Position numbers and translations under genes: made by a program. A DNA stretch of 9,702 nucleotides from an uncultured Collinsella sp. (lineage in GTDB: Bacteria > Actinomycetota > Coriobacteriia > Coriobacteriales > Coriobacteriaceae), in NCBI GenBank assembly GCA_902494295.1, contig CABUSL010000078.1, positions 1-9,702 of the forward strand, written 5' to 3'. Of the stretch, positions 1 to 6,149 are shown piece after piece. The number at the start of each line of letters is the position of its first letter. The stretch's first letter is position 1. The notes below the pieces were generated by a model that was given only the letters and a program-made list of their open reading frames with translations, was not told the origin of the DNA and did not search any database.

Positions 1-568
1 CCTCGGCCAGGCGCTCGGACAGGGCGTCCATGCTGTCCATGTCCTCAAATACAATGGGGTAGACGAGCGGATGACGCTTGATGCCGCAGACGTGCGCGCC
101 CATGCTGCGGCAGAGCGTGGCAAAGTGGCCGCCAATGTCGCCCGCGCCCAACACCAGCACATTGGCATTTTTGAGCGAGGTGACCGGCCCCAAATCCTCC
201 CAGCGATGCTCGCGCTGCAAGTCGTAATAGCCGGGCAGGCGCTTCATCATGGAAAGGACCATGGCAAACATGTGCTCGCTCACGGCCTGGCCGTAGGCGC
301 CCACCGAGCAGGAAAGCTTAGCGTCGGCTGGCACGGTGCCGGCGGCTAAGTAATCGTCATAGCCGGCGGTCTGCAATTGTAACAGCTGGAGATGGTCGCA
401 TGCCGTGAGCATGTCAGGGTCGATGTTGCCTAGAATTACGTCGGCGTTGGCGACCTGTTCACGCGTGATGGCGTCGGAGCTCGTGTAGATAAAGTCCTCG
501 CCCGGAGCGCTCGACTCAAGAATTGCGCGATGGCGGTCGCTGACGGGCAGCAAAACCAGGATGTTCAC
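1..568 (-). CDS. D-2-hydroxyacid dehydrogenase, N-terminal part (C-terminus off the left edge)
   Basis: The 189 visible residues start MNILVLLPVSDRHR and match the D-isomer-specific 2-hydroxyacid dehydrogenase family, cytoplasmic NAD(P)H-dependent enzymes that reduce 2-ketoacids to D-2-hydroxyacids or the reverse. The N-terminal substrate-binding half has the substrate-loop motif LQLQTAGYDDY (about residues 63-73) and the helix AYGQAVSEHMFAMVLSMMKR (91-110). The Rossmann fold begins at VLVLGAGDIGG (137-147), a GxGxxG nucleotide loop. No acidic residue is obvious after the second strand (HVCGIKRHP), which may favour NADP. The catalytic Arg, Glu and His lie beyond the edge, so substrate and activity cannot be judged. 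I chose the GTG start because AAAGGA lies about 7 nt before it. The gene follows map on the same strand but is separated by a terminator, so it probably has its own promoter. Confidence 0.88.
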   Translation of the reverse strand, partial: MNILVLLPVSDRHRAILESSAPGEDFIYTSSDAITREQVANADVILGNIDPDMLTACDHLQLLQLQTAGYDDYLAAGTVPADAKLSCSVGAYGQAVSEHMFAMVLSMMKRLPGYYDLQREHRWEDLGPVTSLKNANVLVLGAGDIGGHFATLCRSMGAHVCGIKRHPLVYPIVFEDMDSMDALSERLAE

Positions 569-587
569 AAGCAGTCCTTTCCGCTCG

Positions 588-622
588 ACCTGCCAAAAAG
601 GGACAGGTTTATTTTGGCAGGT
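588..622. promoter_or_regulatory. Operator-like palindrome upstream of the dehydrogenase gene
   Basis: An 11-bp perfect inverted repeat, ACCTGCCAAAA (588-598) and TTTTGGCAGGT (612-622), is separated by 13 nt. It lies between the map terminator and the dehydrogenase ribosome site. On the minus strand a weak promoter candidate, TTGCCT (634-629), 17 nt, TAAACC (611-606), would place the palindrome over the -10 and start region, as a repressor site would be. It could instead be a dispersed intergenic repeat or an mRNA hairpin. The promoter match is poor (4/6 and 3/6). Confidence 0.4.
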
Positions 623-639
623 TGTATCAGGCAAAACGT

Positions 640-694
640 TCAAATAAAACGCCGGGCTTCGCGATGGTTAACATATCCATCGCGAAGCCCGGCG
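640..694 (-). terminator. Intrinsic terminator of the map transcript
   Basis: The arms 650-667 and 677-694 form a perfect 18-bp GC-rich stem (CGCCGGGCTTCGCGATGG on the plus strand) with a 9-nt loop. On the minus strand the stem is followed at once by a T-rich tail, GTTTTATTTG. It begins 10 nt past the map stop codon. The plus-strand side has no T-run, so it terminates minus-strand transcription only. Confidence 0.9.
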
Positions 695-703
695 CATCCA
701 CGG

Positions 704-1591
704 CTACCAGCTCAGCAGTTCGTAACCATCCTCGGTCACCACGAGCTGTACCTCGCACTGGGCCGAATCGCTGCCGTCCTTGGTGCGCACGCACCAACCG
801 TCGCCCTTGCTAATCTTGATATCGGGCGCTCCGGCGTTGACCATGGGCTCAATGGTAAAGACCATGCCCGGGGCCATGATGGTGTCCACATCGGGCGCCT
901 CGGTGGTAAAGCCCACAAACGGGTCCTCGTGGAACTCCTTACCGATGCCGTGTCCGCCGTACTCGCGCACCACGCTAAAGCCGGCGTCCTCGACCGTCTT
1001 TTGCACGGCCTCGGCCATCACGGAGAGCGGCAGCCACGGCTTGACGGCAGCCAGGCCCGCTTCCACGCTGGCGCGGGTGACGTCGACTAGGCGCTGGCGC
1101 TCGGCCGAGACCTCGCCGATGCAGAACATGCGGCTCGAGTCGCTAAAGTAGCCGTCTAAGATCGTGGAGCAGTCCACGTTGATGATGTCGCCCTCGTGCA
1201 GCACGTCCGTATCGCAGGGGATGCCGTGGCAGACCACATCATTGATCGAGGTGCACACGCTCTTGGGGTAGCCCTCGTAGTTGAGGTCGGCCGGCGTGCC
1301 ACCGTGCTTGACGGTGTAGTCGTAGATCATCTGGTCGATCTGGTTGGTGGTCATGCCCGCGGCGATGTGTTCGCCTACGTAATCGAGCACACCCACGTTG
1401 ATGGCGGCCGAGCGCTTGATGCCCTCGATATCGGCGGGCGTCTTGTAGAGCGTGCGGGGCAGGACCTCCCAGCCCTCTTCCCACAGGCGCTCAAGGCGCT
1501 CATCGAAGGCGCTATGGCATTTCTTATATTTTTTGCCGCTGCCGCACCAGCAGGCGTCGTTGCGGCCGGGCACGGGTCCATTGTCAAACAT
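704..1591 (-). CDS. map: Type I methionyl aminopeptidase with N-terminal SEC-C zinc motif
   Basis: This cytoplasmic metalloprotease removes the initiator methionine from new proteins. Residues 9-26 (GRNDACWCGSGKKYKKCH) are a SEC-C motif with C14, C16, C25 and H26 as zinc ligands, an N-terminal addition found in many bacterial MetAPs and thought to help ribosome or protein binding. The pita-bread catalytic domain covers about 50-295. The expected dinuclear metal ligands are all visible: D140 (NVDC), D151 (FSDSSR), H214 (GGHGIG), E248 (TIEPM) and E280. H122 matches the usual substrate-contacting His. The last ligand sits in SAQCEVQ, where many family members have EHT. The length of 295 residues suits a SEC-C MetAP. 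AAAGGAAG lies about 7 nt before the ATG. The gene lies 55 nt after the radical SAM gene on the same strand and may be co-transcribed with it. Confidence 0.96.
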   Translation of the reverse strand: MFDNGPVPGRNDACWCGSGKKYKKCHSAFDERLERLWEEGWEVLPRTLYKTPADIEGIKRSAAINVGVLDYVGEHIAAGMTTNQIDQMIYDYTVKHGGTPADLNYEGYPKSVCTSINDVVCHGIPCDTDVLHEGDIINVDCSTILDGYFSDSSRMFCIGEVSAERQRLVDVTRASVEAGLAAVKPWLPLSVMAEAVQKTVEDAGFSVVREYGGHGIGKEFHEDPFVGFTTEAPDVDTIMAPGMVFTIEPMVNAGAPDIKISKGDGWCVRTKDGSDSAQCEVQLVVTEDGYELLSW

Positions 1592-1646
1592 GGCTAACTT
1601 CCTTTCATTCGCAGCTAGTATAGCCCACTCACAGGGCAGCTGCGCG

Positions 1647-2423
1647 CTAGTAGCTCACCTGGCAGGGAATGCCGAGGGCACGCACGCGCGCGGCAATGGC
1701 GTCGAGGGCCTCGGGTGCTGCTTTGGCAAGGCCGGCGACCGGTGTCTCGCGCGCCACCGTGTAGATGGTCGCTTCTTGTGGGCGAATGCGCTCAAGCGCC
1801 GCGAGCCAGGGGGCGACGTACTCCTCGCCGGTGTTGTTGATGAGCTTGCCCAGATACTCGCCGGTCAAAAAGATCGTCTGGATAATAACGTGACCGTCAA
1901 AGCTTGCGAACGTCTCGATCTGGTGCTCGACGTCGTAGGGGCCAACGGGCTGGTCGAGCAGCTGGATAAATGCCGGGTCGACGGTATCGAGCTTAAGAAT
2001 GTTGTCATCGACCATCATGAGCGCGTCGTGCACCTCGGGGCGGTCGGCGCGCGTGCCGTTGGAGAGCACGGCGATCTTGGAGTTTGGGGCAAGCTCGTCG
2101 CGCAGCGCGACGGCGCCGGCGATGGCCTGCGGAAACTCCGGCGCGGCGGTGGGCTCGCCGTTGCCTGCGAAGGTGATCACATCGGGGAGCTCGCCTTCGG
2201 CTGCCATCTCGCGCAGCTTTGCCTCGAGCGCGTCGAGTACCACGGCAGCCGTGTTGTACGGCTCATGGCAGGGGCGCTCGGCGTTGAGGCCGTTTTCGCA
2301 GTAAATGCAGTCGAACGTGCAGATTTTGCCGCTGGCCGGCATCATGTTGACGCCGAGCGAGAGACCAAGGCGACGGCTGCGAACGGGCCCAAAGATGGGG
2401 CTGGCATTCAAAAACGTAGACAT
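1647..2423 (-). CDS. Radical SAM protein of the COG0731 type
   Basis: The 258-residue product begins with FGPVRSRRLGLSLGVN, the hallmark N-terminus of COG0731 radical SAM proteins, a group that includes archaeal tRNA wyosine synthase relatives. The 4Fe-4S ligands are C35, C39 and C42 in ICTFDCIYC (a CxxxCxxC motif). The SAM-binding GGE-like motif is FAGNGEPT, and SNGT follows a later strand. No SPASM or second cluster domain is visible. The substrate of bacterial members is generally unknown, so no tRNA role is claimed. Two in-frame ATGs are possible: 2429 leaves only 3 nt after GAGGAG, whereas 2423 leaves 9 nt and is preferred. The open frame continues upstream to about 3017, but that stretch crosses the divergent hydrolase gene and is not part of the protein. 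Location 55 nt upstream of map suggests a shared transcript. Confidence 0.88.
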   Translation of the reverse strand: MSTFLNASPIFGPVRSRRLGLSLGVNMMPASGKICTFDCIYCENGLNAERPCHEPYNTAAVVLDALEAKLREMAAEGELPDVITFAGNGEPTAAPEFPQAIAGAVALRDELAPNSKIAVLSNGTRADRPEVHDALMMVDDNILKLDTVDPAFIQLLDQPVGPYDVEHQIETFASFDGHVIIQTIFLTGEYLGKLINNTGEEYVAPWLAALERIRPQEATIYTVARETPVAGLAKAAPEALDAIAARVRALGIPCQVSY

Positions 2424-2454
2424 AGGCATATGCTCCTCAAGACAATTGTGCCTA

Positions 2455-2463
2455 AGCATAGCA
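2455..2463 (-). promoter_or_regulatory. Possible extended -10 promoter for the radical SAM gene
   Basis: Reading the minus strand, TGCTATGCT is an extended -10 element (TG, one base, TATGCT) about 20 nt before the GAGGAG ribosome site. No convincing -35 box is seen, which is tolerated by extended -10 promoters. This is tentative. Confidence 0.35.
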
Positions 2464-2586
2464 TCGGCTCCAAAGCAGGGTGCGGGCTCTTGCTTTACAA
2501 GTTTCGTTTTTTCACGTCGCCCATTATGCCGCGCCATGAAAAGCCTCGGGTCGGGTAAAGTTAATCTGTTAACAAGGTGTAAGGCA

Positions 2587-2652
2587 ATGTGGGTCCATCC
2601 AACCGCGCTGACGTGCAACTGGATGAGCATTGATGATGGGGGCACAACATGA
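2587..2652 (+). CDS. Possible 21-codon upstream ORF overlapping the hydrolase start
   Basis: An ATG at 2587 opens a 21-residue frame (MWVHPTALTCNWMSIDDGGTT) that ends with TGA at 2650-2652. The stop overlaps the hydrolase ATG in an ATGA arrangement typical of translational coupling. AAGG lies 9 nt before its ATG. The hydrolase's own ribosome site is weak (GGGGG), which fits coupling. The peptide resembles nothing I know, and an ORF this short can arise by chance, so confidence is low. Confidence 0.22.
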   Translation: MWVHPTALTCNWMSIDDGGTT

Positions 2653-3446
2653 ATTTTACGGTCGAGAATGTGGGCACCACGATTGCCTGTCGCGAATATG
2701 CCGGCCCAGATGTGTCGCCTGATGCTCCTGCCTTGGTGTGCGTGCACGGCGCTTGTGTCGACGGCACATTTTTCGACGGTATCGCTTGTGAGCTCAGCCG
2801 CAACTACCGCGTAATTGCCTACGACCGCCGCGGCTGCGGTGGCAGCAGCGATGCGGCAGACGGCAGCTATGATCTTGCCGCTCAGGCCGCCGACCTGCAA
2901 GCCGTGATCGAACACGTTGGCGCTCCGACAAATGTGCTTGCGCATAGCGCCGGTACGTTGGTGGCGCTGGAGCTTCTTCGCGCCGAACCCCATCTCGTCG
3001 CCCGTGCGATTCTGCATGAGCCGGCTGTGTCGGCCGAAGGCGTCGGCATGGGCGCAGCTCCGGTTTTGCTCGATATGATTGCGGCTGGAAAGGTTTCAAG
3101 GGCGCTCCGGCTTTTCTTGGGAGCCCTCGGCGACTTGGACCCCGAAGCTCCCGGGACGACCGAAGCGGAAGCCAAACATGCCCTGCGCAATGGTCGTTGC
3201 TTTATGGCTAATGAATACGGAACAAATATGACATATGCTCCCGACTGGGAGCGCGTCCGCGCGTCAAAGGCGGTGTCGGCCGTGTTTTTGGGCGAGCTTT
3301 CGGTCGATACACCCCGCGAGGCTGGCACGCGAGCGGCTGCCGAATATCTCGATTGCCCCCTTGTGACGATCCCGGGCGCGCATAACGGTCTGCGCGATCG
3401 CCCCGTTACGGCGGCAAACGCCGTTCGCGATGTCTTGGAGCGTTAG
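2649..3446 (+). CDS. Alpha/beta hydrolase
   Basis: This 265-residue protein is a single alpha/beta-hydrolase fold with no signal peptide, so it is probably cytoplasmic. The oxyanion-hole strand is LVCVHGACVDG (29-39), followed by YDRRGCGGSS (58-67). The nucleophile elbow is LAHSAGT with S100 as catalytic serine. It reads A-H-S-A-G rather than the usual G-H-S-x-G. The C-terminal GAHNGL supplies the catalytic His (H245). The acid residue is probably in the segment before it, around LSVDTP. The helical cap between about 130 and 205 is short. Substrate cannot be predicted; relatives include esterases, haloperoxidase-like and C-C hydrolases. The gene stands alone, divergent from the radical SAM gene, with a promoter of its own that I could not pinpoint. 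Confidence 0.88.
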   Translation: MNFTVENVGTTIACREYAGPDVSPDAPALVCVHGACVDGTFFDGIACELSRNYRVIAYDRRGCGGSSDAADGSYDLAAQAADLQAVIEHVGAPTNVLAHSAGTLVALELLRAEPHLVARAILHEPAVSAEGVGMGAAPVLLDMIAAGKVSRALRLFLGALGDLDPEAPGTTEAEAKHALRNGRCFMANEYGTNMTYAPDWERVRASKAVSAVFLGELSVDTPREAGTRAAAEYLDCPLVTIPGAHNGLRDRPVTAANAVRDVLER

Positions 3447-3542
3447 CACGCTCGATGACCTGCGGGGAGAGGGGCTGTTAGCGTTTCGTCATTGTTAACG
3501 AATGCGCCCATAACCGCGCGCCCGCGGCTCCATTACCGCCGT
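3447..3542. other. Intergenic stretch without a clear feature
   Basis: The 211-nt gap between the hydrolase and the signalling operon starts with about 96 nt in which I see no gene, no T-tailed terminator and no strong repeat. The rest of the gap holds the promoter at 3543-3571 and an untranslated leader of about 80 nt. I recognise no GEMM-type c-di-GMP riboswitch in that leader. Confidence 0.5.
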
Positions 3543-3571
3543 TTGCCAGGTCATAAAAATGTAACGATAAT
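3543..3571 (+). promoter_or_regulatory. Sigma-70 type promoter of the GGDEF-REC-HD-GYP/HPt operon
   Basis: TTGCCA (3543-3548, 5/6 match to TTGACA) is followed after exactly 17 nt by GATAAT (3566-3571, 5/6 match to TATAAT). Transcription would start near 3578, giving a leader of about 80 nt before the ATG at 3658. Confidence 0.7.
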
Positions 3572-3657
3572 CGCGCGTTTGCCTTCAGCTGTTAGATGCT
3601 ACCCTTGTACCAATTGATATGCACCGTTGCCGTGCGTAACGATAGAAAGGGCCCCAT

Positions 3658-5538
3658 ATGCTCAATAATCACGAGGCCAATCTAACCGACGAGGAGGCTG
3701 CCGCCGAGGTCGCCCGCGTCGCGCAGACCTACCCCGTGGTGCGTTTGCTGTCGGCCGACCAGATTAAGAGCGAGCCTAACTGCTTGCTCGCCGGCGATCG
3801 CTGCCCTTGTCTGCGTCAGTCGAGTCTTGAGGCCTTGGCAGATTCGGGTGAGGTGTCGGAGCAACTGCTCAACGATGGTGTTGAGTACCGCGCTCGCCTA
3901 CGCCCTCTAAAGGTCGAGGGTGAGCCTCACGTCTTGCTGATGGTGCGTCCGATTGATGAGCAAGAGGCCACAGAAGAGGACCTTGTCTACACCGACGTGC
4001 TGACGGACGTGCGCAATCGCCGATATTACGAGGAAAAGCTCCGTAGCGCCCGCATGAATGCCGGCGTTGCGATGATCGATCTTGATGATTTTAGGGTCTT
4101 CAACGATACGTGTGGCCGTCATGCCGGCGACCTTGCGCTCGGTGCTGTGGCGACAGCCATGCGCAGCGGAATCCGTTCGACTGACGAGCTTGTGCGCTAT
4201 GGCTGCGACAAGTTTGTGGTTGTCATGCCCAATATTCCCTCCGATGACTTCACCCGTCGCCTGCATCAGGTATCCGATGCCGTTCATGCCACGATTATTC
4301 CGGGCCATGAGTACGTGAGCTTGACGGCATGTGTTGGTGGCGTTCGCATTCATGGCGAGACGGTCGATGAGGGCGTTGGCCGCGCTGTCCAGTTATTGAG
4401 CCGCGCTAAGGCAAAAGCCGGTACGGTCGTGACCGATGCCGATTCCATCGAGGCCTTCCAAAGCGAAAAGCCTTTGGTGCTTATTGTCGATGACTCCGAG
4501 ATGAACCGAGCCATTCTCAACGAGATGCTCAAGGACGAGTATTGCATCCTCGAGGCCGATAACGGTCGTACGGCGCGCGACATGGTCGACCGCTATGGCG
4601 ATGAGTTGTCGCTCGTGCTGCTGGACATTGTCATGCCGGGTATGAGCGGCTTTGAGGTACTGGCCAATCTGTCGCGCCGATCGGGTACCGACAATCTGCC
4701 TGTCATCATGATCTCGAGCGAAGATTTCGATGATATGGTTCTGCGCGCGTACGAGCTGGGCGCCTCGGACTATATCAACCGTCCGTTTGACTCCCGTGTC
4801 GTGCGCCGCCGTGTAAGCAACACCATCCGCCTATACGCCAAACAGCGCCGCCTGACGAACCTGCTGTCCCAGCAGTACAACGAGCGCGTCAAGAACAGTC
4901 GCATGCTCATCGACATCATGGCCGGCGTCATGGAGCTTCGTAACGGCGAGAGCGGCAGGCACGTTACGAACATCGAGAAGCTGACCGAGCTGCTGCTTGG
5001 CTGCCTGGTCCAGCGTAGCGGCACGATCTCCCTCGACAATGAGGAGCGCTCCACGATCGCCCTTGCTTCGGCGCTGCACGATATCGGCAAGATGTCGATT
5101 GACGATGCGATTCTCAACAAGCCCGGACGCCTTACGCCCGAGGAGTTCGAGATTATGAAGACGCATACCACGATCGGCGCCGACATGCTGCGTGAGCTGG
5201 GTAGCCATCACGCCGGCAATGCGCTTATGGAATATGCGTACCAGATTGCGCGTTGGCACCACGAGCGCTGGGACGGCAAGGGTTATCCCGATGGCCTTAA
5301 GGGCGACGAAATTCCCATTGCCGCACAGGTGGTTTCGGTGGCCGACGTGTACGATGCCCTGACGAGCGTGCGCGTGTACAAGGACGCTATCCCGCACGAG
5401 GAAGCGATCAAGATGATTCTGGACGGTAAGTGCGGCACCTTTAACCCGTTGCTGCTCGACTGTTTGCTCGAGGTGCAAGACCAAATTGCCGAGACGTTGG
5501 CACGCCCCGCCGATGTCGTCGCGTTTCCTACGATTTAG
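3658..5538 (+). CDS. Degenerate GGDEF - receiver - HD-GYP signalling protein (predicted c-di-GMP phosphodiesterase)
   Basis: The 626-residue soluble protein has four parts. Residues 1-105 form an unrecognised, possibly PAS-like domain with C42, C49 and C51. Residues 106-262 are a GGDEF domain (DVLTDVRNRRYYEEKL, then DLDDF with D141 and RHAGD). Its signature is GCDKF (182-186) instead of GGDEF, so cyclase activity is doubtful, but the product-binding I-site RSTD (173-176) sits at the canonical five-residue spacing. Residues 271-392 are a receiver domain with D278/D279 and phospho-acceptor D323 (LLDIVMPG); the usual switch Lys is R375 (YINRPF). Residues 405-610 are HD-GYP: E431, H435, H474-D475, H503, H534-H535 and D563 match the known metal ligands, and GYP is at 542-544. 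Such domains hydrolyse c-di-GMP. AAAGGG precedes the ATG by 7 nt. The HPt gene follows after 24 nt. Confidence 0.93.
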   Translation: MLNNHEANLTDEEAAAEVARVAQTYPVVRLLSADQIKSEPNCLLAGDRCPCLRQSSLEALADSGEVSEQLLNDGVEYRARLRPLKVEGEPHVLLMVRPIDEQEATEEDLVYTDVLTDVRNRRYYEEKLRSARMNAGVAMIDLDDFRVFNDTCGRHAGDLALGAVATAMRSGIRSTDELVRYGCDKFVVVMPNIPSDDFTRRLHQVSDAVHATIIPGHEYVSLTACVGGVRIHGETVDEGVGRAVQLLSRAKAKAGTVVTDADSIEAFQSEKPLVLIVDDSEMNRAILNEMLKDEYCILEADNGRTARDMVDRYGDELSLVLLDIVMPGMSGFEVLANLSRRSGTDNLPVIMISSEDFDDMVLRAYELGASDYINRPFDSRVVRRRVSNTIRLYAKQRRLTNLLSQQYNERVKNSRMLIDIMAGVMELRNGESGRHVTNIEKLTELLLGCLVQRSGTISLDNEERSTIALASALHDIGKMSIDDAILNKPGRLTPEEFEIMKTHTTIGADMLRELGSHHAGNALMEYAYQIARWHHERWDGKGYPDGLKGDEIPIAAQVVSVADVYDALTSVRVYKDAIPHEEAIKMILDGKCGTFNPLLLDCLLEVQDQIAETLARPADVVAFPTI

Positions 5539-5562
5539 TTTGACCAAAGGAGTTTTTAATCC

Positions 5563-5919
5563 ATGATTTCCATGCGTGAGGCGTATGAGAAGATCGGCGC
5601 TAATTATGATGACGCGTGTGCTCGGCTGATGGGCGGGGAAATGCTTGCCCGCTTTGCCCTCAAGTTTTTAGATGACGAGAGCATGGACAGGTTGGAGGCT
5701 GCCATGGCGGCAGGAGACGCCGAGGAAGCGTTTATGGCAGCGCACACGCTCAAGGGCGTGAGCCAGAACCTGGGATTCGATAATCTGTACGAGCCGGCGG
5801 TCGTGGTGACCGAAGCGCTGCGCGGCGCCGATGCCGTTGACGGCGCTCGCGAGGGAATGCATGCGTTGCAGCAGCAATATGCGGCTACGATGTCGGCCCT
5901 GCGCGAGGCGGCCGAATAA
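5563..5919 (+). CDS. HPt domain histidine phosphotransfer protein
   Basis: This 118-residue protein is a stand-alone HPt domain, a helical bundle that relays phosphoryl groups between response-regulator receivers. The signature is AAHTLKGVSQNLG (59-71), with H61 as the phosphorylated His and K64-G65 in the usual positions. The C-terminal helix (about 95-118) completes the bundle. There is no membrane segment. AAAGGAG lies about 10 nt before the ATG, a little long; a second in-frame ATG (codon 4) is possible but farther away. It begins 24 nt after the signalling protein, so the pair is almost certainly one operon. H61 probably exchanges phosphate with D323 of that receiver. The kinase must be encoded elsewhere, because none is in this window. 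Confidence 0.92.
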   Translation: MISMREAYEKIGANYDDACARLMGGEMLARFALKFLDDESMDRLEAAMAAGDAEEAFMAAHTLKGVSQNLGFDNLYEPAVVVTEALRGADAVDGAREGMHALQQQYAATMSALREAAE

Positions 5920-5942
5920 GAGCTTGCGAGCCTTGATGACTA

Positions 5943-6037
5943 TGAGAGTGGATAATCTCCCGTTTTAGGCCCGGTGGTGGCCTCGAAGTGGGAGATTATC
6001 CACTCTCGTTCGATACGTGTCCAAAAATCCACTCTCA
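5943..6037. repeat. Compound palindromic intergenic repeat
   Basis: A perfect 18-bp inverted repeat, GAGAGTGGATAATCTCCC (5944-5961) and its complement (5990-6007), encloses a smaller hairpin, AGGCC (5967-5971) with GGCCT (5979-5983). A third copy of the arm end, ATCCACTCTCA (6027-6037), also pairs with 5943-5953 (TGAGAGTGGAT, 11 bp), so two pairings compete. No T-run follows on either strand, which argues against an intrinsic terminator. The outer 11-bp arms could be read as terminal inverted repeats of a 95-bp MITE- or REP-like element, but I see no target-site duplication. Confidence 0.75.
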
Positions 6038-6095
6038 CCCCTTCTGATTAGTGAATGGGCTATGCGCACTGGCGGGGCTTTCCGCATGCAATCAA

Positions 6096-6129
6096 TATCG
6101 TTGTTCGATAAACTGTTCGAATAACGATA
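6096..6129. promoter_or_regulatory. 34-bp bipartite operator upstream of the DUF2975/XRE operon
   Basis: The arms 6096-6108 (TATCGTTGTTCGA) and 6117-6129 (TCGAATAACGATA) are inverted repeats matching at 12 of 13 positions. Inside this, 6096-6110 is itself a perfect TATCG-N5-CGATA palindrome, and 6115-6129 is a weaker second copy 19 bp along (GTTCG-N5-CGATA). The site ends 20 nt before the DUF2975 start codon. The same layout recurs at 7139-7172. It is the likely binding site of the XRE regulator encoded just downstream. The promoter boxes for this operon are not clear. Confidence 0.65.
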
Positions 6130-6149
6130 GAGTCGATGAGGGTGAGTGT

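Noticed and set aside
1452..2558. Long open frame on the plus strand opposite map and the radical SAM gene
   Set aside because: It is antisense to two well-supported genes, has low-complexity GC-driven composition and no family motifs. Similar shadows occur opposite the signalling gene (4831-5547, minus) and permease 2 (8961-9482, minus).
2424..3017. N-terminal extension of the radical SAM protein
   Set aside because: The frame is open, but it crosses the intergenic region and the divergent hydrolase gene, while the family N-terminus and ribosome site fit the ATG at 2423.
3563..3644. Two AACGATA sequences upstream of the signalling operon as further XRE operator sites
   Set aside because: They are 75 bp apart, lack TATCG partner half-sites, and the first is simply part of the GATAAT -10 region.
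3578..3657. c-di-GMP riboswitch in the leader of the signalling operon
   Set aside because: The leader is about 80 nt with only short weak hairpins and no recognisable GEMM-type core.
5944..6007. Intrinsic terminator for the signalling operon
   Set aside because: The stem is strong but no T-run follows on either strand.
6051..6149. Earlier ATG start for the DUF2975-like protein
   Set aside because: It has no ribosome site, would translate the operator palindrome and adds a segment unlike the family.
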